Shown here: one piece after another, positions 34,361-42,683 of the stretch
How positions within the stretch are numbered: position 1 is the stretch's first letter
How the letters are laid out: each line of letters begins with the position of its first letter
Source: an uncultured Clostridia bacterium
Lineage (GTDB): Bacteria > Bacillota > Clostridia > TANB77 > CAG-508
Assembly: GCA_934141475.1 (NCBI GenBank)
Contig: CAKPCG010000014.1
Coordinates: 1 to 45,053 of the forward strand
Reading direction: 5' to 3'
DNA: 45,053 nucleotides
Made by a program: the position numbers and the translations under genes
The notes under the pieces: model-generated
Told to the model about the DNA's origin: nothing
Database searches by the model: none
What the model saw: only the letters and a program-made list of their open reading frames with translations

Positions 34361-34633
34361 TTACTTATTTGTATTTTTTATATACCCTAATTCTCTTGTT
34401 TTTCCCATTATTTTTAGCTTTTCTAAAGCAAGTTTTATTCCTTTAAAAAAGCTTACAATTGGGTTTTCTTTTTTGTATACAACTATACTAAAAGTCTCTT
34501 TTTTCTCTGCATCTAGTTCTAAATTAGTAAATCTTTGTTCTTTTACTGGTACTATATCTGATATCATATTTGTTAAATATGTATCTTCTCCTATTATTTT
34601 TACTTGCATTAATTCTTTTATTTCACTATTCAT
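34361..34633 (-). CDS. Small unknown protein between dapF and dapL
   Basis: A 90-aa soluble protein starting MNSEIKELMQVKIIGEDTYL. Predicted beta-rich N-terminal half (VKIIGEDTYLTNMISDIVPV) and a helical, basic C-terminal half (IVSFFKGIKLALEKLKIMGK). No known motif, signal peptide or membrane helix. ATG with AAAGGA seven bases upstream. It is 19 bases after dapF and 26 before dapL, so it is co-transcribed with them, but I cannot assign a function. Confidence 0.65.
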   Translation of the reverse strand: MNSEIKELMQVKIIGEDTYLTNMISDIVPVKEQRFTNLELDAEKKETFSIVVYKKENPIVSFFKGIKLALEKLKIMGKTRELGYIKNTNK

Positions 34634-34652
34634 ATTTTTATCCTTTCGTTTA

Positions 34653-35492
34653 TTACCAATTTATTTTTCCTTCAAATACCTCTGTTGCAGGTCCTTCCAT
34701 GTAAACGTGATTATCTTTTTCATTCCATTCTATTTTTAGGTCTCCACCTAACAATTTAACCGTAACTTTTCTTTTAGTATAACCATTTAGTATTGCAGAA
34801 ACTACTGTTGCACATGCTCCTGTTCCACAAGCTAGGGTTTCTCCTGTTCCTCTTTCCCATACTCTCATTTTTAAAGTCTCTTCATCTTTTACGTTAATAA
34901 ATTCTATATTTGCTTTTTTAGGAAATACTTTGTTTATTTCTAATTCTTTTCCGTATTTTTCTACATCAAAATTTTCTACATCTTCTTTTATAAATGTTAC
35001 AGCATGTGGATTTCCCATTGATACGCAGGTAAATGTAAAATCTTTATCATATATATGTATTTTTAAATTTTTTACTGGATTTTCATTTGATATTACAGGG
35101 ATTTTTTCTGGCTCTAGTATTGGCATTCCCATATCTACTTTTGCCATTTTTATTTTACCATTTTCTTCTGTCATATCTAATTTTTTAATTCCTGCAAGTG
35201 TTTCTATTGTTATATTTTTTTTGTTTGTTAACCCTTTATCATAAACAAATTTTCCAACACATCTAATTCCATTTCCACACATTTCTGCTTCTGAACCATC
35301 TTGGTTAAACATTTGCATTTTAAAATCTGCTTTATCTGATGGGCATATAAGAATTAATCCATCTGAACCTATTCCGAAATGTCTATCACTTACAAATTTT
35401 GCAAGTTCACTTCTATTTTCTATTTTTTGATTTATTGCATCCATGTATACATAGTCATTTCCAAGTCCATGCATTTTAGTAAATTGTAACAT
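34653..35492 (-). CDS. dapF: Diaminopimelate epimerase
   Basis: This 279-aa cofactor-independent epimerase converts LL- to meso-diaminopimelate. Both active-site cysteines are present, in MCGNGIRCVGKF and ACGTGACATVVSAI, and the N-terminal FTKMHGLGNDYVYMDA is diagnostic. Start is ATG at 35492, with AGAGG eight bases upstream; an ATG two codons earlier lies only two bases from that site. It is the first gene of the dapF-dapL-ruvA-tgt operon and has a strong promoter at 35521-35549. Confidence 0.97.
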   Translation of the reverse strand: MLQFTKMHGLGNDYVYMDAINQKIENRSELAKFVSDRHFGIGSDGLILICPSDKADFKMQMFNQDGSEAEMCGNGIRCVGKFVYDKGLTNKKNITIETLAGIKKLDMTEENGKIKMAKVDMGMPILEPEKIPVISNENPVKNLKIHIYDKDFTFTCVSMGNPHAVTFIKEDVENFDVEKYGKELEINKVFPKKANIEFINVKDEETLKMRVWERGTGETLACGTGACATVVSAILNGYTKRKVTVKLLGGDLKIEWNEKDNHVYMEGPATEVFEGKINW

Positions 35493-35520
35493 TTTCATCA
35501 CCTCTAAATTTTATGTTATA

Positions 35521-35549
35521 ATTATATTCTAAAGATAATAAAATAGCAA
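35521..35549 (-). promoter_or_regulatory. Promoter of the dapF operon
   Basis: On the minus strand TTGCTA (35544-35549), 17 bases, TATAAT (35521-35526, perfect), about 25 bases before the dapF start. Confidence 0.75.
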
Positions 35550-35559
35550 GATTTTTTTG

Positions 35560-35604
35560 CAAAAAAATCAGGCATTATAAAAACTAAATTATTTTTATAA
35601 TGCC
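35560..35604 (-). terminator. Intrinsic terminator after the 45-aa membrane protein gene
   Basis: GGCATTATAAAAA (35571-35583) and TTTTTATAATGCC (35592-35604) form a perfect 13-pair stem with an 8-base loop, followed on the minus strand by seven U. Confidence 0.88.
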
Positions 35605-35627
35605 TTGCTTTAACTATATTTATATTT

Positions 35628-35765
35628 TTAAAAACCCATTTGCTTTATGAATTTTTTTCCTTTCTTTATCATCTTTTTATTATCTTGCATTGGATTTTTA
35701 GTATACATCCACATTACTCCTACTGTAGCTAAAGTTCCAATCATAATTCCTTTTGCAAAATTCAT
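35628..35765 (-). CDS. 45-aa YtxH-like membrane protein
   Basis: An open frame reads MNFAKGIMIGTLATVGVMWM followed by YTKNPMQDNK and a basic tail ending KFIKQMGF. It has one membrane helix and a positively charged cytosolic tail, like small YtxH-type proteins. AAAGGAGG lies eight bases ahead of the ATG. The start overlaps the stop of the upstream permease gene as TAATG, so the two are translationally coupled, and a good terminator follows. The strong ribosome binding site, coupling and terminator support it as a real gene despite its size. Function unknown. Confidence 0.75.
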   Translation of the reverse strand: MNFAKGIMIGTLATVGVMWMYTKNPMQDNKKMIKKGKKFIKQMGF

Positions 35766-36170
35766 TATTTATCCCTCCTTTTTACTTTTTTATTATTATT
35801 TGTTTTTTTATAATTTATATACTCTCTTTTTAATGAATATATTTCATTTATTGCTATAATTATCAAAAAAACGCCAAAATATTTTTTTAAGTCATTTATT
35901 GGAAGATTTATAGATAATTTTGCCCCTACAATAGCTCCTATAATTCCACAAATTATTATGGTTTTTGCAATATTATAATTTATACTTTTATTTCTTATAT
36001 TAACAACAATTGAAGTTACACATGCTAAAATAAAAAATACTAAATTTGCTCCTTGCGAAATATGCTGATCTGTTTTTAAAAATGCTGTAAGTAAATATAT
36101 AAGTATAGTTCCTCCACCGCATTCCAATACTACTTATAAATCCTGATATTATACCAAAAATAACTTCCAT
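35765..36170 (-). pseudogene. Half-size TauE/SafE-family permease, frameshifted
   Basis: Rebuilt across one extra base at 36119, this gives a 134-aa protein: MEVIFGIISGFISSIGMGGG, then TILIYLLTAFLKTD and about three further helices, ending in a basic tail (KKTNNNKKVKRRDK). The GGG motif aligns with STGGGLIL in the neighbour at 36194-36553, and both match one half of a TauE/SafE (sulfite/anion exporter-like) permease. As written, the first frame leaves after SSIGMRWR. Start at 36170 with AAAGGA eight bases upstream. The remaining intact open stretch starts at 36127. The two halves would form a heterodimer; the substrate is unknown. Confidence 0.8.
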
Positions 36171-36193
36171 TTTTCTATTCCTTTCAAGCTATA

Positions 36194-36553
36194 TTATACA
36201 ATTCCTAACATATACATCGAAACATATATTAAAAATCCTGTAAATGTTATTTTTAATATAAATGTTGGAATTTTATTTAACATTTTAGAACCAATATAGC
36301 TCCCAATTATTCCTCCTATTCCACATAAAAAGCCTAATTTCCAATTTATATATTTATTTTTTGCGTAAAAAAAGCTTGTTGTTAATACCATTGGAAGTAT
36401 ACATGCAATTGATGTTGCTCTTGCTTCTTTTGGGTCTAATTTTAGTATATATGTAAATGCTGGAACTAGTATTAAGCCTCCTCCAGTTGAAAACAAACCA
36501 GATATAAAACCTGCCATTAATCCTATTATTATTTTTTTTAACTTTTCATTCAT
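36194..36553 (-). CDS. Half-size TauE/SafE-family permease
   Basis: This 119-aa protein has four hydrophobic helices and the N-terminal half-motif GLMAGFISGLFSTGGGLILV followed by PAFTYILKLDPKEARATSIA, typical of the TauE/SafE (DUF81) family, whose usual members have eight helices in about 250 residues. It is therefore one half, and the other half is the adjacent gene 23 bases downstream. The family moves sulfite, sulfoacetate or other organic anions. No good ribosome binding site precedes the ATG (AATAATAAAAAT), so translation may be weak or leaderless-like. It lies after the terminator of the WecA-rubredoxin gene. Confidence 0.85.
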   Translation of the reverse strand: MNEKLKKIIIGLMAGFISGLFSTGGGLILVPAFTYILKLDPKEARATSIACILPMVLTTSFFYAKNKYINWKLGFLCGIGGIIGSYIGSKMLNKIPTFILKITFTGFLIYVSMYMLGIV

Positions 36554-36574
36554 ATTTTTATTATTTGCGTTTTG

Positions 36575-36627
36575 CTAAAAAAAATACAAAAAAATGTAAA
36601 TAGCTCTAAAAAGAACTATTTACATTT
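36575..36627 (-). terminator. Intrinsic terminator after the WecA-rubredoxin gene
   Basis: AAATGTAAATAG (36592-36603) and CTATTTACATTT (36616-36627) form a 12-pair stem (extended by TCT/AGA after a mismatch), followed on the minus strand by TTTTGTATTTTTTTT. Confidence 0.88.
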
Positions 36628-36632
36628 AAAAA

Positions 36633-37871
36633 TTATTTATGTATTTCAAAAACATCTTTTCCTTCACCACAAACTGGACATACCCAATCATCTGGTAAAT
36701 CTTCAAATTCTGTTCCTGGAGCTATTCCTGCTTTTTCGTTTCCTGTTTTTGGATTGTAAATATATTTACATACTCCACATTCATATTTTTCGCCTTTTTC
36801 GCTTTTTTCTGTTAAAAAGTTTCTATATCCTAAAAATAGTGCTGCTATAACCATAAGTAAAAATGATAATGCTTTCCAAATTCCACTGTCTAATAAAATT
36901 ATTGCAAAAAGTCCTAATGCCGCACTCATTGCGTACATTACTAAAACTGCTTGTTTTTGTGAAAAACCTCTTGCAATTAATCTATGATGTAGATGACCTT
37001 TGTCTGCCATAAATATTGCTTTTATTGATTTTCCTTTTATTATTCTTCTTATTATTGCCCAAACAACATCAAATATTGGAAGTCCAAGTACCAACATTGG
37101 AAGTGCAATAACAACTGCTGTATATGTTTTGGCAGCTCCTAGTATCGAAACTATTGATAATATATATCCTAAAAAGTTTGAACCAGTATCACCTATAAAT
37201 GTTTTAGCTGGTGAAAAGTTAAATGGTAAAAATCCAACTAGTGCTCCAATTAAAGATGTAATCATTAATATTGCAATAATAGGTGAATAGTTTAAGGCAA
37301 ATATTATTAGTAATGATATACATGATATTAAAGCTATTCCTGATGATAAGCCATCTAGTCCATCTATTAAATTTATTGCATTTGTAATTCCTACTATCCA
37401 TATTACAGTTACTACTAGTGATATTTCATGCGATAAAGTAATATTATTTATAAATGGAATATCTGTGTCACTTATTCTTATACCAAATGCTACTGCAACA
37501 ATGGCAGCTAATACTTGTCCAAATAATTTTTGTAGTGGTTTTAATGTTTTGGTATCATCTATTATACCTGTTATTGTTATTATTATTGTTCCTAAACCTA
37601 GTCCTATTAATTTTCTAAAATATTGGTTTTCATCAAATAAATTAATGCTTCCTTCTATATTCATTACAGATACAAGATATATTAGTGATATTGCAAAACC
37701 TGTAATTACAGCTATTCCTCCAAGTTTTGGAATTGATTTTTTTCTCATTCTTCTGTCATCTTTTGGTATATCTATTGCTCCTATTTTTTCAGCTATTTTT
37801 ATAGAATATGGTGTCGCCATAAATGATACTATAAATGCTAATAAAAATGAAATTGCTATATTTCCCCACAT
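36633..37871 (-). CDS. WecA/TagO-type polyprenyl-phosphate sugar-1-P transferase fused to rubredoxin
   Basis: Residues 1-350 are a complete MraY/WecA-family enzyme with about eleven helices. Motifs include DDRRMRKKSIPKLGG, NAINLIDGLDGLSSG (catalytic Asp), FIGDTGSNFLGY and the cytosolic GHLHHRL of the WecA/TagO group. It would transfer a HexNAc-1-phosphate from a UDP-sugar to undecaprenyl phosphate, starting teichoic acid or other wall glycan synthesis. Residues 360-412 are a full rubredoxin: CGVC (Cys365, 368), GIAPGTEFEDLPDDWVCPVC (Cys398, 401), with the 29-residue spacing typical of the iron site. There is one continuous frame and no stop between the parts. Two helices separate HLHHRL from the rubredoxin, so the iron domain should face the cytosol. 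SD GGGAGG. It follows rpiB by 17 bases. Confidence 0.93.
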   Translation of the reverse strand: MWGNIAISFLLAFIVSFMATPYSIKIAEKIGAIDIPKDDRRMRKKSIPKLGGIAVITGFAISLIYLVSVMNIEGSINLFDENQYFRKLIGLGLGTIIITITGIIDDTKTLKPLQKLFGQVLAAIVAVAFGIRISDTDIPFINNITLSHEISLVVTVIWIVGITNAINLIDGLDGLSSGIALISCISLLIIFALNYSPIIAILMITSLIGALVGFLPFNFSPAKTFIGDTGSNFLGYILSIVSILGAAKTYTAVVIALPMLVLGLPIFDVVWAIIRRIIKGKSIKAIFMADKGHLHHRLIARGFSQKQAVLVMYAMSAALGLFAIILLDSGIWKALSFLLMVIAALFLGYRNFLTEKSEKGEKYECGVCKYIYNPKTGNEKAGIAPGTEFEDLPDDWVCPVCGEGKDVFEIHK

Positions 37872-37888
37872 AGTATAAGCCTCCCATA

Positions 37889-38335
37889 TTATTTCATATT
37901 TTCTTTTTCTATATTGTTTATCATTTCTATTCTTTCTTGGTATCTTCCGCCTTTAAATTCTGTTCCAAGCCACATTCTAATTATTTTTATTGCTTCTTCT
38001 ATTGTAGTATTGTTACCACTTATTGTTATTACGTTTATATCATCATCTGCTTTAGCAAATTTTGCTTCGTTTTCGTTTATTATAAGTCCTGCTCTTATTC
38101 CTTTAAATTTATTTGCAACAATTGACATTCCACATCCTGATTTACATAGCAAAATTCCCTTGTCACATTCTTTTTGTTGGATTGATTCTGATACTTTTTT
38201 TGCAAATATTGGATAATCTGTTCTTTCTTCTGAATCTGTTCCAAAATCTTTGTATTCAATCCCTATTTCTTCTAAATATTTTTTTATTTCTTCTTTTAGT
38301 TTATATCCTCCATGGTCACTTCCTATTGCTATCAT
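37889..38335 (-). CDS. rpiB: Ribose-5-phosphate isomerase B (RpiB/LacAB family)
   Basis: This 148-aa enzyme interconverts ribulose-5-P and ribose-5-P in the pentose phosphate pathway. Family features are MIAIGSDHGGYKLKEEIKKY, DFGTDSEERTDYP, the active-site Cys in ILLCKSGCGMSIVANKFKGI and the C-terminal GTEFKGGRYQERIEMI. In Escherichia coli RpiB the residues corresponding to ADDDINV read HNDANV; the His is Asp here, so the ring-opening step may use another residue, or the substrate may differ. AAAGGGGG precedes the ATG. It has its own promoter and heads a two-gene operon with the WecA-rubredoxin gene. Confidence 0.88.
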   Translation of the reverse strand: MIAIGSDHGGYKLKEEIKKYLEEIGIEYKDFGTDSEERTDYPIFAKKVSESIQQKECDKGILLCKSGCGMSIVANKFKGIRAGLIINENEAKFAKADDDINVITISGNNTTIEEAIKIIRMWLGTEFKGGRYQERIEMINNIEKENMK

Positions 38336-38362
38336 AACTTTTCCCCCTTTGGATTTTTTTTT

Positions 38363-38391
38363 ACTATAACATAATTTATATTATATTTCAA
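38363..38391 (-). promoter_or_regulatory. Promoter of rpiB and the WecA-rubredoxin gene
   Basis: On the minus strand TTGAAA (38386-38391), 17 bases, TATAGT (38363-38368), about 20 bases before the rpiB ribosome binding site. The remainder of the 38392-38570 gap is very AT-rich; GCTGTAAATCACAGC at about 38497-38511 is a small hairpin after the WG-repeat gene. Confidence 0.7.
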
Positions 38392-38570
38392 CAATGTTAG
38401 ATAAAATAATCTATTTTAATTAAAATCTTGTTACAATCCACAGTATAAAAATATTTAAAATTAATAATTTATTTATTTTAAATGAAGTATATATAAGCTG
38501 TGATTTACAGCAAAATCTTTTATTATTAATCAAAGCCTAAGTAATAACCTAAAATTTAAATCGTCTGTAA

Positions 38571-40283
38571 TTAGTAGTTATCTTCTGTATATTGCTTTGT
38601 AAATATTTTATCATATTCTTTTGATATTTCTTCTAACTTTTTATTTACAAAGACAACTTTGTTTTTATCATTTCTTATTAAATTCATATCATCACCATGT
38701 ATTCGAAGTAAATTTGTTTTAAGTAATGTTTCACCAGAAGTATTTATTATAAAATATTGTGTACTATCATTTTTAGCATCTGCTTTTTTTGATAAAAATA
38801 TATTATTTTCTATTATGTCTAATACATAATATGAACTAGGTAATGTCTTTTTATCTCCATTTTCATCATACCAACCTGTTCTTGAACCATCTTTTGTTAT
38901 AAATCCTATTGATCCATTTGAATATGCCATAATCTCATTTTCACTTTCTAAAAGACCTATTAAATATACTGTTTCTTTTCCTACTTTTCCATTTGATTTT
39001 GTAACTGTTACATCACATTTGGTACCATAAATATTTAGTGATTCACCGTTTTCATTTTCAATTTCTGCATTATCTTCTAATGGTTCTATTGACATAGAAA
39101 ATTTATTGTTTTTATATGTTAGTTTTGAATCTTTTACTTTTAAATTTAAACATGTTCTTTCATCTTTTTCACTAAACTCTTCTTTATCTATAGAAACGGC
39201 ATATGGTTCAAATATTGTTTTTATAATATCTTCGTCATATTCTACATCACTTGTATCATTTTCCATAAAATTTATACTACTACTAGTTCTTCTATGTCTC
39301 TTAAGTATGTAATTTAAATTACTAACATAATCTTTTATATTTTCATCTATCTCTAGTATATCATTTGCTTTACTTAATATATAATATTTATCATCTTTTT
39401 TAGCAAGTGCTATATAGTATATATCCTGATTATTTTTTGATTCAATTTTATTAAAATATGATACTTCATCATATATACATGGAATTACTTCTTTTCCATC
39501 TACATTTATAAATCCGTATTTCGAATCATTTTCTACTGGAATAATAATATCTTTACTATTATATTTTTTTAAATCTTGCATATCCACATATAATTTATCT
39601 ATTCCATTTTTCCATTTTGCTTTATTAGTATTTGCTAAAATAACACTAATTATTGTTATAACTATTAAGCTAGCTATTATAATCCCTCTTAATACATAGT
39701 GAATTACAATATTTAAAATTTTTCTTCTTCTTGTTTCTATTATGTTATCATTTTGTATTATAGAATAAAAGATTTGTGCAATTATTGCAATTATTCCCCA
39801 ATAGTACCAAATATCTAATACACTACTTATAATTGCAAGTATTATAGATGCTACACCTATACTTATTTCTATAACCTCACTAATTTTTGAAGCATTTTTT
39901 CTACTAGAAAGTATAGTTACAATACCCCAAGCAATAGGTACAGCACTAAGTAGTATATATTTTGCTACATCTAACTCATAAAATATATCTAATATTATAA
40001 ATTGAAAAACTCCAAAAAATACTTGCCAAAAGCATATTTTTTTATTTTCTTTATTTTGTATTGCTCCAATTATATTTATACATACACTTATTATTCCAGC
40101 TCCGTAAATTATTAAATCTTGCTTATTAATTATTGCATCTAATACTTTGCTACCAAATATTGTTTTACCAGAAACTGCTAAATGAAAATTTATATTTATT
40201 AGCAAATAATATAAAACTGCTATTAATATCATTGTAATAAAATTGGATATTGCTATTATTAAATTTACTTTTTTCTTATTCAT
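38571..40283 (-). CDS. Polytopic membrane protein with WG-type repeats, unknown
   Basis: This 570-aa protein has about seven hydrophobic helices in residues 1-225 and a large soluble part (230-570) with diverged WG-type segments such as KYGFINVDGKEVIPCIYDEV, IGFITKDGSRTGWYDENG and a late QYFIINTSGETLLKTNL. The soluble part is rich in Asp, Glu, Asn and Lys. The start overlaps the end of the ABC exporter gene by 8 bases, so they form a translationally coupled pair. No sporulation, toxin or immunity motif is seen. Possible roles are a sensor or accessory membrane partner of the exporter, or an immunity protein; I cannot decide. Confidence 0.65.
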   Translation of the reverse strand: MNKKKVNLIIAISNFITMILIAVLYYLLININFHLAVSGKTIFGSKVLDAIINKQDLIIYGAGIISVCINIIGAIQNKENKKICFWQVFFGVFQFIILDIFYELDVAKYILLSAVPIAWGIVTILSSRKNASKISEVIEISIGVASIILAIISSVLDIWYYWGIIAIIAQIFYSIIQNDNIIETRRRKILNIVIHYVLRGIIIASLIVITIISVILANTNKAKWKNGIDKLYVDMQDLKKYNSKDIIIPVENDSKYGFINVDGKEVIPCIYDEVSYFNKIESKNNQDIYYIALAKKDDKYYILSKANDILEIDENIKDYVSNLNYILKRHRRTSSSINFMENDTSDVEYDEDIIKTIFEPYAVSIDKEEFSEKDERTCLNLKVKDSKLTYKNNKFSMSIEPLEDNAEIENENGESLNIYGTKCDVTVTKSNGKVGKETVYLIGLLESENEIMAYSNGSIGFITKDGSRTGWYDENGDKKTLPSSYYVLDIIENNIFLSKKADAKNDSTQYFIINTSGETLLKTNLLRIHGDDMNLIRNDKNKVVFVNKKLEEISKEYDKIFTKQYTEDNY

Positions 40284-41887
40284 TGTAAATTACCCCTTTT
40301 TCTTCCTTCATCTCATGTTCCTCAAAAATATAATGTTTTTTACATAGTGTTTTTAAATTTTCTCTATGTGTAACTATTACATATGTTTTGTCTTTTAAAT
40401 ATTTTTCTATCATATTTATTATTCTTTTTTCTGATGAGCTATCTAAATTTGATGTAGGTTCATCTAAAAAATATACCTCTTTATCTATTAATATCCCTCT
40501 TATCAAATTTAGCCTTTGTTTTTGGCCTGCAGATAGTTTTACTCCCTTTTCACCAACAATTGTATCTAATCCATCTTTTAAACCTAAATACCATTTTTTT
40601 AATCCTGCATCTTCTATTAATTTTATTATTTTTTCATCTGATATTTGTTTTCCTAAAGATAAATTTTCCCTAATACTTAAATCAAACAAATCTACCTCTT
40701 GAGAAACAAACACTAGGTCAAGTTTTTTGTCTTTTTTATTTTCGCCGTTAATTAAAAACTCTCCATTTTTTATGTTATATAAACCTGCAAGTATATTAAT
40801 TGTAGTAGTTTTTCCTTGACCAGATTCTCCCATAATGCTTATTTTATCGCCTTTATTTAATGTAAATTCTGGTATTTTTATTAATTCCGACTTTTTTTCA
40901 TATGAAAATTCTACACTTAATAATTTTAAACTTTCAAAATTATTAACTACTAACGTTTCATAGCTTCCATTAAGTAATTGGTCAAGCTGTTTTTTTGCTA
41001 TTTTAAATTTTTCTACTATATCTATAAGTTTTACTATTCCATTTAAATTTGGATATACTTTTCCAAGTGCTGACATATAAAATAGTAAATAGGGCAAACC
41101 ATCTTGGCCATTTTTCACCATTTTAATAGTACTTATTAAAACTACAATATAAAGTAAATTCATAAGACCTGAAAAAACACTATTTGCATTTGCTCTTTTG
41201 ATTGTATTTATTTTGTTTTTTTCATAATAATCTTCATACTTTTTTGTTATTTTGTTCTCGCAAAAATTTTCAATATTTAATTTCTTTACAGTTATTATAT
41301 TTTGTATAAAATCCACAAAAGTTGCACTATATTTTGATTCTGCATCATTTGCTTTTTCTTGATATTTTCTTTTATTTTTTATCATTTTATATTTTGCAAA
41401 TACTGCAAGCACTGAAATTATTATGCAAATTAAACCAGTTATAGTAGACTGTTTACATACCATAAATAATATTGAAATACTTCCTATTATTAATGGAATT
41501 ACACTTACTTGAAATTGCCATATAGCATCAAAAAAATATGCTGAAACATTAGTTATTAATTTGTAAATATAGCCTGTATGTACATTATTTGATTGCTCTA
41601 TAGGTATTTGTTCTAATTTTTTAAAATAATATTTTTGTATTGCATTTCCGCGTTTTTACTTCATTTATGCTATCTATATAATATGCTATATTTGATGTAA
41701 TTAATTTTATTAAATCAAGTATAAATATACATATTGTAAGATGTAATATCTTTTCTAAGGTTAGTGGGCTTGTTCCATAATGTGATAGAGATATTGATTC
41801 TCCGTAATCTGATAAAGAATATAGTAATCCCACTATTGTAGAATAAATATATAATCTTTTAGGAACTATTTTAAGTAATTTTATCAT
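40276..41887 (-). pseudogene. ABC exporter with fused ATPase, frameshifted
   Basis: Rebuilt across one extra base near 41650, this gives a 536-aa type IV ABC exporter half: about six helices (1-310), then the ATPase with Walker A MGESGQGKTT, signature KLSAGQKQRLNLIRG (LSAGQ for LSGGQ), Walker B VYFLDEPTSNLD and H-loop VIVTHRENL. As written, the first 88 codons run to ...NEVKTRKCNTKILF and stop at 41621; the rest continues as TGNAIQKYYFKKLEQIPIEQ in another frame. The long remaining open frame has its first ATG at 41463. Such exporters carry peptides, lipids or drugs. Own promoter at 41914-41942; followed with an 8-base overlap by the WG-repeat protein. Confidence 0.85.
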
Positions 41888-41913
41888 TTTTTTCCTCTTT
41901 TATTTTTTACTTT

Positions 41914-41942
41914 TTTATATCATAAAAATACGTATTTTTCAA
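41914..41942 (-). promoter_or_regulatory. Promoter of the ABC exporter and WG-repeat genes
   Basis: On the minus strand TTGAAA (41937-41942), 17 bases, TATAAA (41914-41919). Divergent from the promoter of the HAD gene 22 bases away. Confidence 0.7.
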
Positions 41943-41963
41943 GTATTTTACAATATACTTTGC

Positions 41964-41992
41964 TTGACTTTAAAAATCGATTGTGCTAATAT
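41964..41992 (+). promoter_or_regulatory. Promoter of the HAD-yvcK operon
   Basis: TTGACT (41964-41969), 17 bases, TAATAT (41987-41992), followed 18 bases later by the ribosome binding site of the HAD gene. Confidence 0.7.
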
Positions 41993-42022
41993 ATAAAAAG
42001 TTTTAGAATTTAGGAGGATTGT

Positions 42023-42652
42023 ATGAATATTTTTATAGATTTTGACCATACATTATATAACTCACCATTACTTACAGTAGATATGTTAAATGCTTTAGCC
42101 TCATATATTTCAAAAAACTCTTTCAAAAATTTTAATGATATTTTACAAGAGTTAAAAGATAAATTTAAAAGAGGTAAAGACAATATTTATGACATATATA
42201 AATTAGTAGAACATTTTTCTACTATATATAATTTTGATGAAAAAATAGCTACTAAAGTTGTAAATGATGTAATTTCAAATGGAAAACAATATTTATTTGA
42301 CGATAGTATTCCATTTTTAGAATCACTAAAAAAGCAAAATCATAAAATTTATATCTTATCATATAATGAAAAAGAGGTATATTTTCAAGCTATAAAAATA
42401 GCAGGCTCAGGACTTTTAAAATATGTAGATGGAATGTTTCCAATAACTACACTAAAAGGAGAACTTCCTCTTGACTTTTCAAATAGTGTATTTATTGATG
42501 ATAAACCAAAAGATTTAATATCTATTTATAACAAAAATCCTTTTAAAATTTTTAGAATTAGAAGAAAATTGGACACATATTCTGATGTAGAAACTAATCT
42601 TCCTATTCCAGAATTTGATAGCTTAAAAGAACTTCAAAAAAAATTTAATTAA
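42023..42652 (+). CDS. HAD-superfamily hydrolase
   Basis: This 209-aa protein has the four HAD motifs: DFDHTL (nucleophile Asp6 and acid Asp8), YILSYN (motif II Ser), a Lys near 134 (LKGELP) and VFIDDKPKDLI (motif IV metal-binding Asp pair). A helical cap (about 15-90) lies between motifs I and II. It is probably a cytosolic phosphatase of unknown substrate. ATG with AGGAGG upstream. It is the first plus-strand gene, 31 bases before yvcK, so the two share a transcript. Confidence 0.85.
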   Translation: MNIFIDFDHTLYNSPLLTVDMLNALASYISKNSFKNFNDILQELKDKFKRGKDNIYDIYKLVEHFSTIYNFDEKIATKVVNDVISNGKQYLFDDSIPFLESLKKQNHKIYILSYNEKEVYFQAIKIAGSGLLKYVDGMFPITTLKGELPLDFSNSVFIDDKPKDLISIYNKNPFKIFRIRRKLDTYSDVETNLPIPEFDSLKELQKKFN

Positions 42653-42683
42653 ATAAACATACTTACTTATGGAGGAATAAAAT

